This document shows, piece by piece, positions 14,365-24,547 of a stretch of DNA of 38,635 bases. The position numbers and the translations under genes were made by a program. The DNA lies in assembly GCA_023481175.1 (NCBI GenBank), contig JAMCWM010000018.1, positions 1 through 38,635 on the forward strand, in the 5' to 3' direction. Below the pieces are notes generated by a model. The model made no database searches. It was given only the letters and a program-made list of their open reading frames with translations, and had not been told where the DNA came from. Numbering within the stretch: the first letter of the stretch is position 1; each line of letters opens with the position of its first letter. This DNA is from Nitrospirota bacterium. Its GTDB lineage: Bacteria > Nitrospirota > Leptospirillia > Leptospirillales > Leptospirillaceae.

Positions 14365-15309
14365 TCAGGTCTCCTGTTCCGGTTCGGGAACGACTCTTTT
14401 CATTTCCAGCCCGAAAAACCCCCAGAACCCCGCCACGGCGACCAGCCCCCCCACGATCTGCCCCAGGCCCAGGGGACGGTGAAGGAAAAGAGCCGTTCCC
14501 ACGGCCACGACGATGGGCTGGCCGTTGGACCAGAGTCCGGCCCGGGACGGACCGATATCCCGGATCGCCACATTCCAGAGGAAATAGCAGAGGAAGAGGG
14601 CTATCGCAATGGAGTAGAGAAGGGAGAGCAGGATGATCTCCGCATGCGCGCCCCGGGGCGGAAGGATCCAGGAGGGATGAACGGGAACGAGGAGAGCGCC
14701 TCCCAGAAGGATCGGCGCGAGCGTCACCTGCATCATGCTCATCCGGGAGAGAAGCGATCGGGTGATCAGAGTGGAGAGGGTGAAGAAGATCAGGGAGAGA
14801 AAGGCCATCAAAAATCCCAGCCTCTGGGCGTCGTGCGCGGCATGTCGCGCCGGCTCTCCGCGAACGACCAGGGAGATTCCGGCGCCGATCAGGAGCATCA
14901 TCCCCCACTGGAAGGAGGAGAAGGACTCATGGCCCCGGATATGGCTGTAGAGGGCGACCAGGACCGGACCCAGCGAAAGGATCAGGACGAGCGGAACGGG
15001 GTCGAGGATGGCGACGGCCCGGAGAAAGACCCACTGGTATCCGACGACCCCGACAAGGGAGAGCAGAAGGAGACGTCCCCAGTTTCCCGGGGAGATCCCG
15101 CGGAGAAAGGGAAGAAAGAAGGCCAGGACAAGAACGACCGTGGCCGCCCATCCGAACCGGAGAAAAAGGTAGCGTTCGGGATCGATCAGCCGGAGGGGCC
15201 GGTAGAGGACGACATAATGGAACCCCCAGAAGAGAACCAGCCCCCAGGCGGCCAGCGTCCCTCTTTTTCTGCGTCCCGGAAGGGAAGAGTCGGTGTTTGG
15301 TTGATCCAT
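14365..15309 (-). CDS. EamA/DMT-superfamily membrane transporter
   Basis: The 314-residue protein has ten hydrophobic segments in two five-helix halves, the EamA duplication. The first half includes WGLVLFWGFHYVVLY and RFGWAATVVLVLAFFLPFL; the second includes LGFLMAFLSLIFFTLSTLI and the final VVAVGTALFLHRPLGLGQIVGGL. A charged loop (RGEPARHAAHDAQR) separates the halves. EamA proteins export metabolites or amino acids; substrate cannot be told. It starts 12 bp after the stop of the upstream Spy/CpxP-like gene on the same strand, so the two are likely co-transcribed. Confidence 0.85.
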   Translation of the reverse strand: MDQPNTDSSLPGRRKRGTLAAWGLVLFWGFHYVVLYRPLRLIDPERYLFLRFGWAATVVLVLAFFLPFLRGISPGNWGRLLLLSLVGVVGYQWVFLRAVAILDPVPLVLILSLGPVLVALYSHIRGHESFSSFQWGMMLLIGAGISLVVRGEPARHAAHDAQRLGFLMAFLSLIFFTLSTLITRSLLSRMSMMQVTLAPILLGGALLVPVHPSWILPPRGAHAEIILLSLLYSIAIALFLCYFLWNVAIRDIGPSRAGLWSNGQPIVVAVGTALFLHRPLGLGQIVGGLVAVAGFWGFFGLEMKRVVPEPEQET

Positions 15310-15321
15310 CCGGGCTCGATA

Positions 15322-16212
15322 CTAGCGGGCGGGAGGGGAGAGAAGCGTCACGATCCGGAGAAAGGTCCCCCAGAACCTTCCCTCGAGCGGGCCGGCCGTT
15401 TTTTCGAGTTCCCCGAAGGCCTCCATGTCCACGAAGGGCTTGGCCAGGAGATCTCCCACCCGGCGGTCGGAGACGGTCTTTTCGGCGGCCAGGCTAAAAA
15501 GCCAGTTCCGGGCCTTGTCGTAGCGTGCCGACAGGGATTCCCGGGCCTTGGCCGACAGGGGGGACTTCATGGCCAGCTGCCAGCGGATGGAGAGCATCCG
15601 GTCGGCGAACATCAGGGCGGAGGTGACGGTCACATCGGAGGAGGGCAGGACGGTCTCGTTCATGCGTTTGAGCGTCATGATCTGCGGCCCTGTCAGGACG
15701 GCCTGCAGCTCTTTCAGAGCCGAGACGAACTGCATCCCCTCCTTCCCCTCCACCTCCCCGATCCGGGCATTGGCGGCGGCCAGCTTTTTCGCGGGAAGGT
15801 GCGTCCGGACGAGCATGGCTTCGAAGAGCTGGACCAGGCGCAGGTCCTCGGCATCGCTCTTGATGATCTTCTCCCGGGCCTTCAAAAGAACCTCCCGGAA
15901 GCGCCTGCGCTGGTCCGAGCTGATGGCAAGGCCCGAGTCGGCCTTCTCCCACAAGGCGACGTGGGAGACCAGGATCCCCATGAAGCGGTTGCCGGGGGTG
16001 ACCTCCATGGGGGGCGTCTGACCTCCGACGAAGGACGGCGTCTGGGCGGGAAGGACGAGTCGGTTCAGGGCTTCGTCGGTGGCGTAGCTTTCCAGCGGGG
16101 GCGGAGGCGCTGAATGAACCGTCCCTGATCGGGCCGGCAGGGCAAACGCCAGGGCCAGGGCGGCCCCGCCCATAACAGGAAATGTCCAACGTGCCAAAGC
16201 GTGCGTTTTCAC
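15322..16212 (-). CDS. Periplasmic helical protein, Spy/CpxP-like, hypothetical
   Basis: The 296-residue protein starts MKTHALARWTFPVMGGAALALAFALPARSG, a clear signal peptide with cleavage near residue 30. The mature part is almost all helix. One segment, ISSDQRRRFREVLLKAREKI, then IIKSDAEDLRLVQLFEAML, then SALKELQAVLTGPQ, has the spacing of Spy/CpxP-type periplasmic proteins, including an LTxxQ-like motif (LTGPQIMTLKRM). Such proteins act as chaperones or stress sensors. The match is weak, and the C-terminal 100 residues (RWQLAMKSPLSAKARESLSA onward) look like a second copy of the same helical plan. Likely first gene of a two-gene operon with the EamA exporter; divergent from the cytochrome gene. 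Confidence 0.55.
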   Translation of the reverse strand: MKTHALARWTFPVMGGAALALAFALPARSGTVHSAPPPPLESYATDEALNRLVLPAQTPSFVGGQTPPMEVTPGNRFMGILVSHVALWEKADSGLAISSDQRRRFREVLLKAREKIIKSDAEDLRLVQLFEAMLVRTHLPAKKLAAANARIGEVEGKEGMQFVSALKELQAVLTGPQIMTLKRMNETVLPSSDVTVTSALMFADRMLSIRWQLAMKSPLSAKARESLSARYDKARNWLFSLAAEKTVSDRRVGDLLAKPFVDMEAFGELEKTAGPLEGRFWGTFLRIVTLLSPPAR

Positions 16213-16337
16213 GACCCCCTCCTTCCCTTTTCTTGAGTCAGTCCGATCCGGACTTGTGATATGATCCCCTTAATCCGGCTACTTTATCATACATGACTCC
16301 GTTCCTCACCACCCCGAATCAAGGAAGAAAAAGAACG

Positions 16338-17102
16338 ATGGACAAATCGAGGCTTCTTTCCGACCCCGACCGCTACTATGCCCAGGTTCCCGTCTGGGAG
16401 GCAAGACTCAGGCTCTGGCACTGGACCAACCTTCTCGTCTTCCTTCTTCTGATCATCACCTACCTTCTCTTCGACAACCACCGGATGCTGGGCTTCTCAA
16501 AGCCCAGCACCGTCCTCTTCCAGAAGATGCACGTCTACCTGGGATACCTCTTTACGGTCCTCGTTCTGGGCCGTCTCCATCTCGCCTTCCGCGGCCAGGT
16601 CTTCTCCCGGTGGCGGGATCTGGACCCCCGGTACGACGGAAAGGGATTCCTCCCGGTCATGAAGGAGGAGATCGCCCTCCATCTCCGCCCGAAAACGGAC
16701 GTCCGGGGACGTCCCGTGCCGGATCCCGATCCGGGACACAACCGGCTCGGGCGCTTTCTCTATCTTCCTCTTCTGACGGTGCTTCTTCCCGCTCAGGCTC
16801 TGACGGGGCTTCTGTGGGGATCCCTGAAATTCGGAATGATCCCCCTCCCCTTTCTCCATTCCCTCCCCAAGGCAACCGCCAAGCCCCTCACATGGGTCGT
16901 TTCGAACCTCCATGCCGCGGGCTTCTATGCCCTGCTCGCCTTCCTGGTCCTCCATCTGGGGGGACTCGTCAAATACGAGCTGACCTTTGCGAGCGACCTC
17001 TTCTCCTCCATGATCCACGGGAAGAAGATCCTTACCCGCGAGTCCGCCGAAATCCACGACCGACTCACGAAGGGGAGCCGTCAGGAAAACGACCCCGTAT
17101 AG
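16338..17102 (+). CDS. b561-type membrane cytochrome (Ni/Fe-hydrogenase cytochrome b subunit-like)
   Basis: The 254-residue protein starts MDKSRLLSDPDRYYAQVPVWEARLRLWHWTNLL. Haem-ligand histidines sit in membrane helices: RLWHWTNLLVFLLLI, KMHVYLGYLF, LGRLHLAF, NLHAAGFYALLAFLVLHLGGL. Four to five helices with paired histidines fit the di-haem b561/HydC-type cytochromes that pass electrons between quinone and a soluble partner. ATG 16338 has AAGGAAGAAA in front; the start at 16293 would add 15 residues of low quality. No catalytic subunit lies next to it, so the partner is unknown. It stands alone between divergent and convergent neighbours. Confidence 0.85.
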   Translation: MDKSRLLSDPDRYYAQVPVWEARLRLWHWTNLLVFLLLIITYLLFDNHRMLGFSKPSTVLFQKMHVYLGYLFTVLVLGRLHLAFRGQVFSRWRDLDPRYDGKGFLPVMKEEIALHLRPKTDVRGRPVPDPDPGHNRLGRFLYLPLLTVLLPAQALTGLLWGSLKFGMIPLPFLHSLPKATAKPLTWVVSNLHAAGFYALLAFLVLHLGGLVKYELTFASDLFSSMIHGKKILTRESAEIHDRLTKGSRQENDPV

Positions 17103-17104
17103 GG

Positions 17105-17128
17105 CCCCTCCCCCGGTCGCAAGAGGGG
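17105..17128 (+). terminator. Possible terminator hairpin behind the cytochrome gene
   Basis: CCCCTC (17105-17110) and GAGGGG (17123-17128) can pair directly behind the stop codon, but no T run follows, so it may only be an mRNA-stabilising hairpin. Confidence 0.3.
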
Positions 17129-17322
17129 GATACCCGTCGATGCAGGCTCTGAAGGTCCTGGGCCTCTTCTGTCTTTAAGGGAACGGTCGGAATCGACGGG
17201 CGGAGCGACTCTTCGGTAATCGCGTGACGGTCGCAGGGTAGCCGGGAGCCTATGCAGCCCCCCAAGGTCGGGTAACAAACATAAACCGTTCCGGGAATCC
17301 CAAGAAGCGGGGCAACCGGGAA

Positions 17323-17700
17323 TCAGGGTGTTTTTGCAATATACCGGACCCCTTCCTTGTTCTCGAAATCACGATCCTGGGTCCAGAGAAGCGCTTGGAA
17401 TTTTCGCGCGGTAGCCAGCATGACACTGTCCGCCAACGGAAGTCTTTCCTCATGCCCCAAAGAGGCGGCCGATATGGCCAGATCCCCGTCCAGATCCACC
17501 ACGCGTCCCTCCATCATCAGGGTGACTGCCTGAAGGGCGTCGTTCTCGCCTCGTTGCTGGAGAACCCTTTTAAATACCTCCAAAAGACTGATCGAGGGGA
17601 CAATCAGCTTCTCTGGCTCCTCGATGGCCGGAGCAAAAAAGTCCGCATTGGGCCCATCGGCAAAATATTCTAGCCATCCCGAAGAGTCCACCACATTCAT
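17323..17700 (-). CDS. vapC: VapC toxin (PIN domain)
   Basis: The 125-residue protein starts MNVVDSSGWLEYFADGPNADFF, a typical VapC opening with the first Asp in VVDSSGWLEYF. It continues with ISLLEVFKRVLQQ (Glu), LADSVMLATARKF (Asp) and WTQDRDFENKEGVRYI (Asp). The start ATG (17700) overlaps the antitoxin stop. Intact and of normal length, so it should be an active RNase toxin. Confidence 0.92.
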   Translation of the reverse strand: MNVVDSSGWLEYFADGPNADFFAPAIEEPEKLIVPSISLLEVFKRVLQQRGENDALQAVTLMMEGRVVDLDGDLAISAASLGHEERLPLADSVMLATARKFQALLWTQDRDFENKEGVRYIAKTP

Positions 17701-17903
17701 GGTCGGTCTCTGTCCCTCGAGACATCCGTCTCGATTCCGGGAAGAAATCCCCTCATTTCACGAGGTTTCTTCACCGGAATAAACTCGATCCTGCCCTTGT
17801 AAGAGAGGGCCTGGACCTTCTGTCCCGGATGAAGATCAAGAGATTCGCGGATCTTTTGCGGGATAACGACCTGGAATTTTGGGGAAATGGTCACAATAGA
17901 CAT
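17697..17903 (-). CDS. vapB: AbrB-family antitoxin (VapB/MazE type)
   Basis: The 68-residue protein starts MSIVTISPKFQVVIPQKIRESLDLHPGQKV, the AbrB/SpoVT DNA-binding motif (T-S-K-Q-V-IP--IR--L---G). The tail PREMRGFLPGIETDV carries the FLPGI-type toxin-binding segment seen in many such antitoxins. It overlaps vapC by 4 bp (ATGA). It probably represses its own promoter; a clear promoter is not visible in the AT-rich leader at 17,904-17,960. Confidence 0.92.
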   Translation of the reverse strand: MSIVTISPKFQVVIPQKIRESLDLHPGQKVQALSYKGRIEFIPVKKPREMRGFLPGIETDVSRDRDRP

Positions 17904-18184
17904 ACGCTTCTCCGATCGATAGTATTTTTGTGTAATTATACGAGAAATTCGCCATTCCGATCAAGGAAGACATTGTCCCTTGCGTCCGATCCAAATACGA
18001 CCCCAAGATGTTCCGACCGATCGGGATCTCTCCTTCTGTCCAATGAGCAAGGCCCTCAAGGAATGCATCATCCGGGACATTCGCATTGATTCGCCAAGAG
18101 TACCGATTCAGTGGGTGTGGATATTCCAGGACTGATTTTTGCCTGCCTTCTCCCAGGTGCCGTGACGGACCCTGGATTTATGCG

Positions 18185-18210
18185 AAAAAAAGGGGGCCCG
18201 AAAGGCCCCC
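18185..18210 (-). terminator. Strong intrinsic terminator of the glnK/amt/porin operon
   Basis: GGGGGCC (18192-18198) and GGCCCCC (18204-18210) form a GC-rich hairpin with a CGAAA loop. On the minus strand it is followed by seven T residues (18191-18185). It begins 36 bp past the PII stop codon. The other side is TTTCTCTTTC, so it may also work in the plus direction. Confidence 0.9.
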
Positions 18211-18245
18211 TTTCTCTTTCTCTTGATTTCTTCGAGATCGGAAGG

Positions 18246-20088
<1,843 letters not shown>

Positions 20089-20165
20089 GTTCTGTTCTCC
20101 TCAAGTGGAGGTTGATAAGGGAGGACCGCAGATCTTTCCGCGGCCCCCCGTGGTTTGGGACTGAC

Positions 20166-21587
20166 CTAGAAGGTGTAGATCAGCTCGAGGTCGACGGTGT
20201 CCTGGGAGTAGAGGGCCGGACCCCGGTTGGCCGAACTGTAGAGACTGTTGTTGAACAGGGCATTGTTCGAGTTGTCGTGGCGATACTCGATCCGGCTGAT
20301 GATGTTCGGATAGAAGTTCCACTGGAAGTCCACCGTCTCGTCGTTGATGGCCGTTCCGGGGATCCCCGTCATGAAGCCGTTGGGGTCGTAGTAGACCTCG
20401 TAGCGGGCCACGAGATCCATCGTGTCGCTGATGTCGTAGCGCACGAAGTTCTCGCTCGAGTACCAGGTGGCGTTGCCCACCGGCATCCCGGTGGTGGAGC
20501 TGATCTGGCCCTCGGCCTGCCAGCCGTAGGAGTCGTCGGTGACCAGGGTGAAATGGGCGAACGGCCCCACCTCCACCACGAAGGCTCCGTAGTTTCTCCA
20601 GGTCGGCGTGTTGGCGTTCCCGTTGGTGTACTGGGCCTGGGCCGCAGGTGAAATGGCCCCGAAGAAGAGCGGGTCGAAGTACATGTTCCGCACCTGGGGT
20701 CCCAGGTATCCCGAGAAGTTGATGTTGAGCCAGGAGACGGGATTGGCCACCAGTCCCAGCTCCAGGTCCTGGAAGTAGGAGCCCTCGTTGGACTGGAAGT
20801 TCGAGTTCCACCCGTTGTTCACCCCCAGGTAGAAATTGGTGGTGGCGTTGGGGGCGTAGTGCACCCGGACCCCGGTCTGGGTATAGGGCCCGAGAAAGAA
20901 GGTGTAGCCGTCGGAGATCATCCAGTTGCCGTAGGGCTGGATCACCTCGAAGTTCGCGAGCGTCTGGAACTGTCCGGTGTAGACCTCGAGCTCCTTGTTG
21001 GTGTCGGGCACGAGGAAATTGATGTAGGCCTCTTCCATCCAGAAGGAGGAGTAGGGCATGCCGGCGGCGTTGGGAGCCTCGAGGGTGGTGCCGTTCGAGC
21101 CAAAGGCATGGCCCCCGCCCAGGGCCCCGTAGTAGCCGGGAGAGAAGTTCTGGGCCGACGCGTAGGCGCCGGGACCGAAGTCGGTCCGGAGGACGAAGCC
21201 CACCCCGTCGTCGTCGGGACGCCAGAGCTTGAGCTGGGCCATGTTGACGTTGAAGGAATTGGCCCCGTAGTCGTAGGCCCGGAAGTCGGTGGTTCCCGCC
21301 GAGGTCGGATTGTACTGGGCGTAGACGTCCACGAAGCCCTTGAGGTGGATGTTCATGGCGGGCACCACCAGATCCGACGGGGGGGCCGGCGCGGCCGCGG
21401 GGGCTCCCGCCGGAGCGGGGGCGGGCGAGGCGGTTGTTCCGGACGAGGCCGGGGCGGAGGCCGCCGGGGTGCCCGAGTCGGCAAAGGCAATGCCGGTTGT
21501 CGTCCCAATGATTTCCTGGGCCCCCATGAGGAATGCGGAGGCCAGAGCTATACGGCTCCATCGCGCAAATCGACGGTCGAGCGTCAT
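20166..21587 (-). CDS. Outer-membrane porin, BBP2-like, of the nitrogen cluster
   Basis: The 473-residue protein has a signal peptide (RIALASAFLMGAQEIIG ... AFADS, about residues 1-37). A long Ala/Pro-rich low-complexity linker follows (about 38-75), then a beta-barrel starting MNIHLKGFVDVYAQYNP. It contains many strands ending in aromatic residues, and the last residue is Phe (DLELIYTF), the outer-membrane assembly signal. The blocks LKLWRPDDDGVGFVLRTDFG and MEEAYINFLVP resemble the BBP2/DUF1597 porin group. Its place before amt and glnK suggests it lets ammonium or another nitrogen source cross the outer membrane; that is inference. GAAGGAG precedes the ATG by a normal distance. Confidence 0.85.
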   Translation of the reverse strand: MTLDRRFARWSRIALASAFLMGAQEIIGTTTGIAFADSGTPAASAPASSGTTASPAPAPAGAPAAAPAPPSDLVVPAMNIHLKGFVDVYAQYNPTSAGTTDFRAYDYGANSFNVNMAQLKLWRPDDDGVGFVLRTDFGPGAYASAQNFSPGYYGALGGGHAFGSNGTTLEAPNAAGMPYSSFWMEEAYINFLVPDTNKELEVYTGQFQTLANFEVIQPYGNWMISDGYTFFLGPYTQTGVRVHYAPNATTNFYLGVNNGWNSNFQSNEGSYFQDLELGLVANPVSWLNINFSGYLGPQVRNMYFDPLFFGAISPAAQAQYTNGNANTPTWRNYGAFVVEVGPFAHFTLVTDDSYGWQAEGQISSTTGMPVGNATWYSSENFVRYDISDTMDLVARYEVYYDPNGFMTGIPGTAINDETVDFQWNFYPNIISRIEYRHDNSNNALFNNSLYSSANRGPALYSQDTVDLELIYTF

Positions 21588-21846
21588 CGGTACTCCTTCG
21601 GTTAAGGATAGTGAAAAGCGGGACCCTGAGGTAAAATGACCGTCAGATCCAATTAAGGCCGGATTTCCGGCATGTCGATCGGGAAAAGAAAGAGAACCGA
21701 TGGCCTAAGGCGGCGCATCGAAAACACAGGATAAGATCTCGGCGGCGAGAAATGATTCACGTCTGGAACGGCTCTGTTCCGGAGGGTTTTGTCAGCACCC
21801 GTCTTATTCCCGGCAGGGGAGGGACGGGGATGACACCCCCACCCTA

Positions 21847-21863
21847 TTCAAAAACTGTGCCAA
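21847..21863 (-). promoter_or_regulatory. Sigma-54 (RpoN)-type promoter upstream of porin-amt-glnK
   Basis: On the minus strand the sequence is TTGGCACAGTTTTTGAA, against the consensus YTGGCACR-N4-TTGCW. The -24 GG element is perfect; the -12 element is GA instead of GC. It lies about 260 bp before the porin start, with an inverted repeat GCCGG-AAAT-CCGGC in the leader (near 21,660-21,673). Location and form fit nitrogen-controlled expression. Confidence 0.65.
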
Positions 21864-21936
21864 ATTTAAAAATCGTTATTACAATATTACTTACTATTTT
21901 ACCCTCGTCTTTGGAGGCCGAGCCGAACTAACAAAA

Positions 21937-22318
21937 ATGTCCACAGAGCGACAACACTCTTTGTCCATGTTCTTACACTTGTTTTCCCGGAAGGCTTCTT
22001 TCGTCCAGGACGCCTTCGCCTTTCGCCTCACCCGGAAGGAGTTCCCGACCCTGCCCCGCAATGAGGACCTCACCTCTCCCAGGCGCTCTGTGCCGGTGAT
22101 AGGGGGAGAGGCCATGCTCTTCCTCGCGGAGGATCCGGACGGGAACGGGAAGCCGGGGAGGCGTCCGGGGGATCGAATTTTTTCGGACCTCCCCGGGGAG
22201 ACGGCGCGTCGCCGGCCCTCGCCACGGATCCGGAGTCGGAACCCGTTTCCCCCTATCGCCAGGCCAATGAAGGAGACGCGCGGACAGGATCGAATCGGAC
22301 AAGGAACAAGAGACGGAA
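21937..22318 (+). pseudogene. Probable decayed RelE/HigB-like toxin upstream of the NadS-like gene
   Basis: NadS/HigA-type antitoxins normally follow their toxin gene. Here the 380 bp before the antitoxin contain only weak traces in an open frame (AFRLTRKEFPTLPRNEDL, then PVIGGEAM). I regard it as the probable position of a lost toxin; similarity is too weak to be sure. Confidence 0.2.
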
Positions 22319-22645
22319 ATGGAGCGTGACATCTGGCAGGAGGTTCTGGACGGGGTTCGCGAAATCCTGTCCGGAAAAGGGAAGAAGGTCTCCGTCTCAT
22401 TTCCTCCGGCCGCCCGCGCCCGCCAGGCGACGGGTCTCTCCCGGGGGGAATTTTCCGAAATTCCGGGGGTCTCGGCCCGGCCCCTCCGGGACGGGAAACA
22501 GGGCCGCAGAAAACCCTCTGGAGCCGCGGCGCCCCTTCCCGGGATCGCCGAAAAGAATCCCTCCCCCGGCGCAAAGCGCACACGGGAGGAAACGTTCATC
22601 GAAGGACTCCCCGCATGGCCTGGTCCCACATCCACCCGGCCCTGA
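22319..22645 (+). pseudogene. Degenerate NadS/HigA-type helix-turn-helix antitoxin
   Basis: The frame starts MERDIWQEVLDGVREILSGK and continues ATGLSRGEFSEIPGVSARPL, then GRRKPSGAAAPLPGIAEKNP. This follows the NadS antitoxin pattern (RDIGQEILEGLREIK, then a TGLSQ-FA-LLGVS-RTL-WEQGRR-PSG HTH, then L-IAEKNP). Conserved positions are replaced (Leu-Gly pair, Trp-Glu before the Gln-Gly), and after the HTH the frame runs on into unrelated residues overlapping the next gene. It is an antitoxin in decay, probably no longer paired with a working toxin. Confidence 0.55.
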
Positions 22646-23058
22646 TCCATTTCGTGGTCGGCCTTGGCATCATCGTTTTTCTATGGGACCTCGTCCGCCT
22701 GAGCCACCCTCCGGGGGCACGGGAGGACGACGGTCCTTTCGGGCTGGCTCTCGAAGGAGTTCTGGGGATCGTTCTTCTCGGTGTGGCCACAGGTTGGATC
22801 GCGCTCGCCCACGACACGGTCCTTCAGAACGGAGGGCGGGAGATCTTTCTGGGAAGTCTGCATGGAAAGATGGGGGTGTTCTTTCTGGGGCTCTCGACCG
22901 CCCGCGTCCTGGGGGGACCCGCCCCCCGAAGCCTCCGCCTCCGGAAGTTCTGGGCGGGCATCGACATCGGACTGATCCTCCTCCTTTTGGGAACCGCCCT
23001 CCTCGGAGAACGGCTCGTCTTCCACCTGGGACTGGGACTTTCCGGCCTCACCCTTTGA
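22615..23058 (+). CDS. DUF2231-family integral membrane protein
   Basis: The 147-residue protein starts MAWSHIHPALIHFVVGLGIIV. HPALIHFVVGL is the DUF2231 signature. Four hydrophobic segments follow (about 10-30, 45-65, 85-103, 115-140). A second conserved His lies in GSLHGKMGVFFLG. Members of this family are often found near haem or c-type electron-transfer proteins, but the role is unknown. GAAGGA precedes the ATG. The last 11 bp overlap the convergent PLP-enzyme gene, so the two genes share their 3' ends. Confidence 0.8.
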   Translation: MAWSHIHPALIHFVVGLGIIVFLWDLVRLSHPPGAREDDGPFGLALEGVLGIVLLGVATGWIALAHDTVLQNGGREIFLGSLHGKMGVFFLGLSTARVLGGPAPRSLRLRKFWAGIDIGLILLLLGTALLGERLVFHLGLGLSGLTL

Positions 23059-24256
23059 GGCCGGAGAGGGCCGCCTCCACATCCCGGCAAAGATCGTCGG
23101 GACTTTCAAGACCGACCGAAAGCCTCACCAGCCCCTCCTCGACGCCCAGGGATCTCCGGACCTCCGGGGGGAATCCGCGATGGCTCATGGAGGCGGGATG
23201 CTCGACTAAAGAGGCGGGATCCCCCAGGCTCACCCCGATCCGGATGATCCGGAGACGGTCCATGAAGGCCCGGGCCGTCTCTGCCGACCGGAACAGGACG
23301 GAGAGCATTCCGCCCGTTCCCTTCATCTGCCGGAGGACGATCCCGTGGCCCGGATGGTCGGAAAGGCCGGGATAGAGGACACGGACAACCTTGCCGTTGC
23401 CGGCAAAAAGGCGGGCCAGAAGAAGGGCCCTCCGGGAGTGGGCCTCCATCCGGAGGGCCAGGGTCTTGATCCCCCGGAGGATGAGCCAGGCATTCATGGG
23501 CGAAAGCGTCGCCCCCAGAAGGGAGGCCTCGACGGATCTCAGGCTTTTGATCGCCTCCCGTCCGCCGACGGCCACGCCGCCCAGGAGATCGCCGTGGCCC
23601 CCCAGATATTTGGTGGCGCTGTGGATCACGAGGTCGGCTCCCAGGAGAAGGGGATTCTGGAGGGCCGGCGAGGCGAAGGTGTTGTCGACCGCCAGGGGAA
23701 CGCCATATCTCCGGCACAACGCGGCTGTCGCCTCGAGATCGACCAGGTCGAGGGTGGGGTTGGAGGGGGTTTCCAGAAAAAGCCCGCAGGCTCCCTCGTC
23801 CAGAGCTTCCGCAAGACGGGAGAAGGCCTCGGGCCCCTGCCGGAAATCCACGAACCGGACCGTCGCCCCCAGGGGGATCAGCATCGACTCGATGAAATGC
23901 CGGGTTCCGCTGTAGAGATGGCGGGAGAAAAGAAAGGGCGTCCCTTTCTTTTGCCAGGACAAGAGGACGGCAGAGATGGCCCCCATCCCGGAGGCAAAGG
24001 CGACCCCCTCCTCGCCGCCCTCGAGACGGGCCATCGTCCGTTCAAACTGGCGCACCGTGGGATTTCCGGACCGCGAATAGACAAATCCCTCTTCCTCGCC
24101 CGAAAGGACCCGATCCACCGTCTCCATGGAGGGGAAGGTGTAGGTCGAGGTCATGTAGATCGGCGGGGTCAGCGCCCGGAAGGGATCGCCCCCCTCCTCT
24201 CCATGGACCGCGATCGTGTCGAATCCCCTGCCCTCGCCCGTCGTCTCTTCTGCCAT
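23048..24256 (-). CDS. Cys/Met metabolism PLP-dependent enzyme (cystathionine gamma-synthase / gamma-lyase family)
   Basis: The 402-residue fold-type I enzyme has the full family set: TPPIYMTSTYTFPS, FVYSRSGNPTVRQFE, ASGMGAISAVLL, the LETPSNPTLDLVD block, AVDNTFASP, and the PLP lysine in HSATKYLGGHGDLLGG (K216). It catalyses exchange or elimination on cystathionine, O-acyl-homoserine or methionine. The position that is Cys116 in dedicated methionine gamma-lyases lies in HLYSGTRHF here, so that activity is less likely; MetB, MetC/CGL or MetZ remain possible. AGGAGGGG precedes the ATG. No other methionine gene is adjacent. Confidence 0.9.
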   Translation of the reverse strand: MAEETTGEGRGFDTIAVHGEEGGDPFRALTPPIYMTSTYTFPSMETVDRVLSGEEEGFVYSRSGNPTVRQFERTMARLEGGEEGVAFASGMGAISAVLLSWQKKGTPFLFSRHLYSGTRHFIESMLIPLGATVRFVDFRQGPEAFSRLAEALDEGACGLFLETPSNPTLDLVDLEATAALCRRYGVPLAVDNTFASPALQNPLLLGADLVIHSATKYLGGHGDLLGGVAVGGREAIKSLRSVEASLLGATLSPMNAWLILRGIKTLALRMEAHSRRALLLARLFAGNGKVVRVLYPGLSDHPGHGIVLRQMKGTGGMLSVLFRSAETARAFMDRLRIIRIGVSLGDPASLVEHPASMSHRGFPPEVRRSLGVEEGLVRLSVGLESPDDLCRDVEAALSGLKG

Positions 24257-24547
24257 CTCCCCTCCTGTCCTTTCCTTATCCTCCCCGCGCGGGAGATGCG
24301 GACCGCTCCCGGTCCGGCCGCCTCAAGAAAACACCCCGTCCGGCCGAAGAGTCCTCTGTCCGGCCGCGGCCATCTCCTGGGAACAAACAATCGATATAAT
24401 ATAAAAATACATTTTCCCCTGTATTCTTATATTATTTTTACTTTAATTTTTGCTTTAATGAAACAACCGATCATCCTGCATCCCACGCATTGCAACTGAA
24501 ATCGGGGCGGTCCGGCCCCCCCCGGAGCCTCAGTCAAAGGAGCCACG
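24257..24547. promoter_or_regulatory. AT-rich divergent intergenic region with a TATAAT box
   Basis: Between the PLP-enzyme gene and the chemoreceptor lies a markedly AT-rich stretch (24,390-24,470) in an otherwise GC-rich surrounding. A perfect TATAAT stands at 24395-24400 on the plus strand, but no -35 partner is convincing. No flagellar sigma-28 box was found. The chemoreceptor ribosome site AAAGGAG is at its right end. Confidence 0.35.

Noticed and set aside
14359-16113. 584-residue plus-strand frame opposite the EamA and Spy/CpxP-like genes
   Set aside because: Highly charged low-complexity sequence typical of antisense reading of GC-rich membrane-protein genes; no ribosome site.
17103-17322. 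Intergenic stretch behind the cytochrome gene checked for a tRNA or small RNA
   Set aside because: No cloverleaf with T-loop GTTCRA consensus could be drawn; no tRNA or rRNA was found in the window.
18041-18133. 30-codon frame starting MSKALKECIIRDIRID
   Set aside because: Too short, no ribosome site and no family similarity; it may be a trace of a lost gene, but I cannot support it.
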